From Tolypeutes matacus (Eukaryota; Chordata; Mammalia; Cingulata; Chlamyphoridae): a stretch of 64,000 nt of DNA. Both the position numbers and the translations under genes were made by a program. The DNA lies in NCBI GenBank assembly GCA_026826555.1, contig JAKSZT010054335.1, positions 9,724,533 to 9,788,532 on the forward strand. Reading direction: 5' to 3'. This document shows, piece after piece, positions 58,011 through 64,000 of this stretch; positions within the stretch are counted from its first letter, which is position 1, and every line of letters starts with the position of its first letter. The notes beneath the pieces were generated by a model. It was given only the letters and a program-made list of their open reading frames with translations. It had not been told where the DNA came from and ran no database searches.

Positions 58011-61004
58011 GGTCGTTTTATGTGTAAGAAAAGAATGCACATATCAGAAAACCACAGACAGGGGCCCGGAGGCTGGGAGGAGCCTTTGCAAAGTCATTCT
58101 CGAGCTGCGCCTCACGGGGGGCAGTGCTCTTGGCACAGAGAATGTTTCCACACCATGATGGAGTCTGGGAGGAAGTATGGAAACTTTGGCTTACTCTTCC
58201 CTGTGTCCATCTCTTCTCTGAGCTTTCACTGTGGGGCAGGGTGAGGGATTCCTCCAACGCACCAGGCTCGCGATTCGCTTCTGGGGCTCCCAGGAGAGCC
58301 CCCGGTGACGGCGGAGGCCTGGTGGGGGCCTGGGTGGGCCCTGCCGCCCAGCTGCTCTCCACCCTGTGGCCTTGGGAAGAGCAGAACTCCACGTCTCCTG
58401 TCCCTCCTGTCCATGGCGGACGGAAAGAATTCCCGTCTTGCTTCACAGGTTGCTGTGGAGTCCCCACAGGGGTGGACAGACCCCAAGTACTCCTTTCATT
58501 CTGGAAAGGCTGGAAGTTGGCGGAAAATGTGCAAGGACAGTACTGAGAGCTCTCGGAGACGCCCCAGCCGGGCCTGGCAGCCCCTGGTGCCATTGTCCTG
58601 CCTTGCGGTGGCAACTTCACAAAACTAAGAAACCAGCCAACTCACAAATGCCCAGACTTTGTTATGCTCCCACCAGTTTCCCCACTAATGTCCTTTTCTC
58701 CCTCAGGGTTCGGGGGAACCAGGGCCCCTCAGGGCCTCACCCCACACCTGGGCACTGCGTCCCCGTCTCCACTTTACAAGGAGTGGAGTGAGTTTCGGAC
58801 AGGCGAAGAGCCGGAAGGGGCAGGGCCCAGAACCCACCTGGAAGCTGCCTGCCCTGAACTGCCCCGGGAGGCACGCCCGGGGCCGTCCCCTCAGACCAGG
58901 CCCGCCGTGGCCACCTGCCAGCAGGTCCACCTGCCGTCGCACATCCCGTCAAGGCCCAGGCCTTGACCCTCGCAAGGCTAGAGACGCCTCCAGGCAGGAG
59001 ACGCCTGGCCGTGGAGGCAGAGGCCTGCTCTGAGCTCCGCTCGGGCCTGGAGCAGGAAAACGCGGCTCAGCCGAGGGTCTGGGCCAGCTCGGAAGCCTGG
59101 GAAGCCGGCGCTACATTGTGTCCACTGGACCCGCCGCCCGCGACAGCACAACAGAGCCCTACTCGGCCCTTCGGCGGCAGTTTTTATCTAAAAAGTATAG
59201 GAGCAAAAAATGGGAAAAATAACAAGTGGCAAAACGGTACATCTTGTCCCCTCTGTGCCTCTCGTGGCGCCAGCCGGGATCTTCCCGCACTGGCCCGGCG
59301 CTCTCACTACGGGCACTTCACACGCACTGCTCTTTGCCTGCGGAACAGCAGGGCGCTGGGATTCCTGGGATTCCTCACGCACATGGTCCCTTGTCCCCAG
59401 CGAAACCAAGCCCGGAAGGAGCTCGTCTCCCCCAGCCTCGGCTTAGATCACGCGTGGGAACTCCCTTCGCTGCGTCACTAGACAAAAATGCAGGTTAGGG
59501 GGTGTCAATAAAAAAAATAAAAATAAATAATAAAGCCAGAACGTTTCCAGACACAGGAGGACAAACACTGCAAGGCCCCACTTACAGGAAACATCTGCGG
59601 TAGGCAAGTTCATGGAGAGAAGGCGATCAGAGGTCACAGGAGCCGGATGGAGGCAGAGTCGAGGCTGCAGCCAGACGGTGCAGGGCTTCTGTCCGGGCGA
59701 TGGACGGTGGTGGCGGCGGCGTGGCATGGAGTGTGGCTCAGGCCACTGCATCGTGTGGCTAGCTATGGCTACAACGGCAATACAATTAAACAAAACAAAA
59801 ACAGAAACAAACAAGATGTTTATTCTGCACCTACTCTATTTAACCACGCTCCAAGGCGCCTTCCAACCAAGGAACCCAGAATTCCTCTCTTCCTACTCCA
59901 TAATTATTTCTTTTCTAAGCTATTTTCAGGTTCAAACAAAACTTGGGGCATCTTTCAGATCTAAAGATGCTGGCAAATAAAGACAGAGTTCAGCAGTGCA
60001 TTCCACATACTCTGACTGACACCACGGCCGCGGGAGGAACGGCCGCACATGTCAAATCCAAAACAAAAGGAGACAAAGACCCTAACTAAGAACGGGGCCC
60101 AGGGGGACGTGGACCTCTCTGGCCTGCTGCCCTGTCTGTCCATCTAGGGCAAGCCTGCTCCAGGGCACGAGGGGAGGCACTTGGGGTGTTAACTAGTGAC
60201 AGGAAAGCCCGGCGAGATCAGTCTGGACTCTGCGCCCTTATTCCTGGAGGACATCACTGCGGTCCAGCCTCCTTCGCGGCCTTCCCACCCCTGGGAGGCT
60301 TCTGGGTAAAGACGCCAGCTCTCAACCCGGAAAAGCAAATTCTAAGTGAGCTCTCCGTCCAGTCCAAGCGCTACCAGCAACCGACATGAAGGAGTGCACG
60401 CGTTAACCCACGCCGCCCGGCCAGCGGTCAGCTGAGGGTCAGCTAGGTGGAGGCCCTGCCTGCCGGGACCGGCGCGGGTCTGGAGCTGCCCGACTCCTCT
60501 TGGGAGGGAGGAACCTCCCGGGGCCGGGTAGGGCGGCCTTCCTGAGCCCCTCCTGTGCCAGGGAGAAAGGTGCTGTCTCACCTTAACAATCTGGCTCAGA
60601 GCCTCCCAGGAGGATAAAGACTCGCTCAAAGCAGGCAAACGTGTTTAAAAGGAGCTTCCTTGGGAACATAATCGAAGATGACGTTTTGAATGTGCCTTTT
60701 ACACAGTTTTAAAAGTAGCTACTGTCTACTTTAGGCAGGCTGAGCTCCCTGAGCAAGGGAATCCCCTTTAAACTGTGGGGCTGTCACTGGCGCTTCGGCC
60801 ATGTCCACGCCCGAGGCCGAGCAGCAGGGAGACAATGCTCCGGGAAAACAGAGACAGCTGCCTTGACTTTCCAAGGGCAGCTGGGGCAGCGGAGCTAAGG
60901 GGCTGGAAAAGCCAGGCTGCGGGAAAGGGAGGGCCAAGGAGGGTCTGGGAAGAGGGGGCAGAGGTCCCCCAGCTGGGTCCTGGAGTTAGGGGGCCCCACA
61001 TTCC
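58011..61004. other. GC-rich intergenic DNA
   Basis: Apart from the L1 3'UTR fragment at 59545-59765, nothing recognisable. Long overlapping open frames on both strands are expected from the composition and resemble no known protein. Confidence 0.6.
59545..59765 (+). repeat. L1 3'UTR fragment, CpG-rich
   Basis: ACGTTTCCAGACACAGGAGG, AAGTTCATGGAGAGAAGGCG, GGTGCAGGGCTTCTGTCCGG, GGCGATGGACGGTGGTGGCG follow the L1 3'UTR order but with unusually many CpGs. Confidence 0.5.
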
Positions 61005-61720
61005 TTTTTTTTTAATTAGAGGAGTTGTAGGTTTACAGAAAAACCACACGGAAGACACAGAGCTCCGCACGCCCTCCCTCCACATGCTCGGTTTCCGTCA
61101 GCACCTGGCCTCAGTCGTGCCACGAACTGGAGCCCGCAGGCCACGCCAGGAGTCCCCGTTTCTGCTGCAGCTGTTCTCTGTGGCTTACTCCACTCAAGTG
61201 ACGTCTTCAAGGCTCACCCACGCTGTTGCAGGAACCAGGCCTTCACTCCTTTAATTGGGATAATGTCCCACTGCACGCACAGATCACATTCTGTTTAGCA
61301 ATGCATCGCTGGTGCACACTTGGGATGCTCCCGCCTTTTAGGAATCACGGATAACGATGCTGCCGTGAACCTTGGGGTGCAGATGCCTGCCTGAGGCCCT
61401 GCTTTCCGCTGTTCCGGGCGCATACGCGGCAGTGGGGCTGCCGGGTCATCTGGTGATCCTGTACTCGGCGCTCCGAGGAACCACCAAGCGGCTCTTCGCA
61501 GGGGCTGCACCATGCTGCGCTGCCGCCAGCCGTGAGCGCGGCCCTGTTTCTCCACATCCCTCCCACACTCGTGATTTTCTGCTTCAACGGTGGTTGTTCC
61601 GTGGCTGTGAGGTGGAGTCTCATCGTGGCTTCGATTTGCGTGTCCCTGATGGCTGACGATGCCGCCGCACGTCCCATTTTCAGTGGAGATGAAGAAGAGG
61701 TCTTTTACCACTTAGAATCT
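61005..61720 (-). mobile_element. 5'-truncated L1, ORF2 3' end and 3'UTR, CpG-rich
   Basis: Minus strand, with the A tail as the T run at 61005-61013. Between 61677 and 61345 the translation keeps L1 ORF2 C-terminal order (RDTQIEATMRLHLTATEQ-like, then GGMWRNRAALTAGGSAAWCS). The 3'UTR side contains the L1 block seen on the plus strand as GACGTCTTCAAGGCTCACCC. Several substitutions raise GC content. Confidence 0.75.
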
Positions 61721-62867
61721 GATGTGAGACCCAGGGAATTTGCAGGCATCAGGGGCCTCACAGAACAGGGGCTCAAGCTTTCGCGGAAACGTTAAAGAGA
61801 AAGTGACCCTAGAATGGAAGGGGACGGAGAAGAGCCTAGCGGGTATTTGGGCCAGTGCAGACGCCCCCATGGTGCCCCTAACACACAGGTCTGCTCTTTG
61901 CTCACACTCACAGCATTAAAGTTCGTGCGTTTCTGAAATACGTGCTCCGTTCCTTGACAGCTCCTGTCTTTCCTTGCTCTGACTTGAAATCGCCTTCTCC
62001 CAAGGAATTCTGCCCAGTGGACTAGATTTAGCTCCTCTTGTTTCAGGAACGACTCACTCAGTTGATAATTGTCTTATAATTCTAATTAAACATTTTAATT
62101 GCATAAGAAATTCAGGTTATTTGTGGAAAATTAATAAGATAAGCCAAAAGAAAAAATCCTCCATATTACCACATTTTACTTTTATTATTTTGTAGGAAAT
62201 GGCTTATTTCAATTGCATAGTAAAGCACCAATCAAGGACTGGCTGATTTGGCTAATATACTTCTGGACAGCTAAGGATTTCACCTTTTGAGCTTTTAATT
62301 TTAGCTAAATGGAAATATTTCTGTAGCACATTTTATAATTTAGTGCCTTTAAGAAAAAAGTGTTTTTGGTGACTTGGGATCATACATTAGTTTTTTATCA
62401 AGTACGTATCCAGCAGCCGCTTTGTGCTTGGCGGCAGGTGTGCAAGGGCGAGGCTTGAAGAGAGAACAGTCAAGTTTGGGATACGCGTCGCTCCCCAGTA
62501 ATTTCACGCATTACTGTAAACTCTGTGCCGAAAGTAAGTGTAAATAGACGGGAAGCCTGGAGGGAGGCCTGCCCAGATTCCAGGCGGCTGGAAAAGGCGT
62601 CGCACTGGACGTCAGCTTTCTACTGGGATGTCACTGTGGTTTGGGGCAAGGGCTGGGGCAGCCCCAGCTTATCATCCCCCTGCATAGCCAGTGCCCCCCG
62701 GACCGCTGATGCTTCCAGGACACTGGAATTCCCACCTAAGAGCGGCTGAGTTGCCGGAGCCTCAGCCCACATGGTCACCCCTCTGCCTTCAAGGGCAGAG
62801 GGCACCACACTGCTTCCCTATCCCCCTCCCCAGAAGCAGAGCAAAGGAGCCCCCCAAGCCAGAGTTG
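61721..62867. other. intergenic DNA with an AT-rich block
   Basis: No gene. 62040-62420 is AT-rich, free of recognised repeats, and dense in TAATT-type motifs. Confidence 0.55.
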
Positions 62868-63064
62868 TCTCCTCTCTCCCTTTCCCTTCTTTCTACGTCT
62901 CTCCCTCCTTCTTTCTGACTCTCTCTTCTCTGTCCTCCCTCCTCTCCTTCTCCCACCCTCTCTCCCTTTCCCTCTGTCCCTCTGTCTCTCTCCCTCCCTC
63001 TCTCCCGTTCTCTCTCCCTCTGTCCCTCTGTATCTCTCTCCCTCTCTTCCTCCCTCTCTCTCTG
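62868..63064. repeat. ~200-bp polypyrimidine tract
   Basis: Almost pure C/T on the plus strand, made of CTCT, CCCT and TCTGTCCC units with only a few purines. The Arg/Glu-repeat open frames on the minus strand are artefacts of it. Confidence 0.95.
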
Positions 63065-64000
63065 CTGCTGCCCCAGCACCTCTTCTGTAGCAACGTGCTG
63101 ATGTGGCGGATGCTGTAGCTGCTCAGGTCTGTTTTCCTTCCGGTGTCTTCTGTTTCTTGTCACCTCGCCCATGCTCTTCAGCTTTTAACACACAGCACTG
63201 ATCTTCCAAAGACGTGCCTAGCCACGCAGCACTCCGCTCTCAGCCCTCTTTCCCTCCTAGTCAGCCAAGCAAGCTTGAAGACACAACCTTTGGCAGTTCA
63301 GGGCAAAGTAGCGGCTAACAATCAGCTCCTCTCGTCCTCCCTGACGCCATTAGCACAGGCCTGGCGTTGCCCACATATTGTCACAAATCAGTAGCTTTAA
63401 ATTAACAGTTCAGTAGTTAAATTTGGCTTGGGACGGCTCGTGTGGGGTGGCTGAGGGGCAGTCTGTGGAACTCCTCTTCCCATCTGGGATCTGGACAAAC
63501 TGAGGGCAGAAGGGGCGGGCGGAGGCCAGATGTCAAAGGCGAGAAAGGCTGAGGTGGGTGCAGCTTAGAGCCGGCACCTGGGCCTGCCAGCCGGACCCCA
63601 GAGCTCGCAGCTGAGCCCCTCACGCCCGCTCAGCCGTGGCGGGGCCAGCCCCTGGGACAGGCACCCCGGGAGGAGAGCAGGGCATCCCACCCGGGGCGGG
63701 ACCCGCCCTCCTCAGGAAGATCGGACCCCACGGCCTTCACGGCAGCCACGTGAGCGGATGCTCGTTTGCTCCACAGCTCTTAGTATTACAGGCAGCAAAC
63801 CAGGAGTTTCCAGGTTTGGCTTTCGCCTGGTCATTTTATAAGTATGTTTTATCTTTGCAAAGGGTCTTACATTTTGCAGAGGGATAAAGAGTTTAAAATA
63901 CTGTAGATACAGGTCTTTGTGGATTTGCTCAGAAGCTATGACTGTTAGGGTAGCAAATATTTTTACCACAAATAACAATTCTTCTCTCTTCCATTGTATT
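63065..64000. other. intergenic DNA at the window end
   Basis: No gene, RNA or repeat recognised. 63420-63760 is GC-rich. Confidence 0.55.

Noticed and set aside
62789..63172. Arg/Glu-repeat protein on the minus strand
   Set aside because: Pure artefact of the polypyrimidine tract.
44126..64000. LHFPL6 exons expected in the neighbourhood
   Set aside because: I looked for its membrane-protein coding text on both strands and found none. The gene probably lies beyond the window.

Overview
This window is eukaryotic and mammalian: spliced exons with GT-AG borders, a CpG-rich promoter, LINE-1 and MIR/MER5-type repeats, and a U6 snRNA copy. Several tRNA-derived SINEs match the DAS-SINE type described from armadillos (heads like GGGAAGCGGCTGTGGCTCAA, an inner CCATATGGGAGG block, A-rich tails). 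Together with the L1 subfamilies this points to a xenarthran, most likely an armadillo such as Dasypus. The species call is an inference.

The only protein gene I can support is COG6 (conserved oligomeric Golgi complex subunit 6), on the minus strand. Its CpG-rich promoter lies near 40.2-40.56 kb. Eight coding exons follow toward low coordinates: 40054-40203, 32377-32520, 27433-27504, 22907-22965, 8735-8846, 7255-7337, 6829-6899 and 4591-4684. They join without a frame break into residues 1-261, roughly the N-terminal 40% of a protein of about 657 residues. The remaining exons lie beyond base 1.

The introns (1-40 kb) are AT-rich and full of retroposons. Intron 8 holds a U6 snRNA copy fused to the 3' end of an mRNA that looks like RPGR, with poly(A) and a perfect 12-bp target-site duplication. 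Intron 4 carries a 5'UTR-containing L1 that has lost most of its reverse-transcriptase region and was hit by two SINEs. Intron 1 carries an L1 3' region with an internal tandem duplication, a solo LTR inside its 3'UTR-like part, and a SINE inside that LTR. Immediately inside intron 1 is a GC-rich minisatellite.

The promoter contains ten units of a 19-20 bp repeat, each a variant of an NRF1-like site. Upstream of COG6 (40.6-64 kb) is intergenic. In human the next gene this way is LHFPL6 in the opposite orientation, but no LHFPL6 exon is visible. This part begins with a three-level nested insertion (L1, then an antisense noncoding retroposon, then a solo LTR; 41.0-44.1 kb). It continues as more GC-rich DNA with old repeats, a CpG-rich L1 3' end, a 200-bp polypyrimidine tract and two AT-rich blocks that may be conserved noncoding elements.

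Family names and comparisons with human sequence come from memory, not from a database search.
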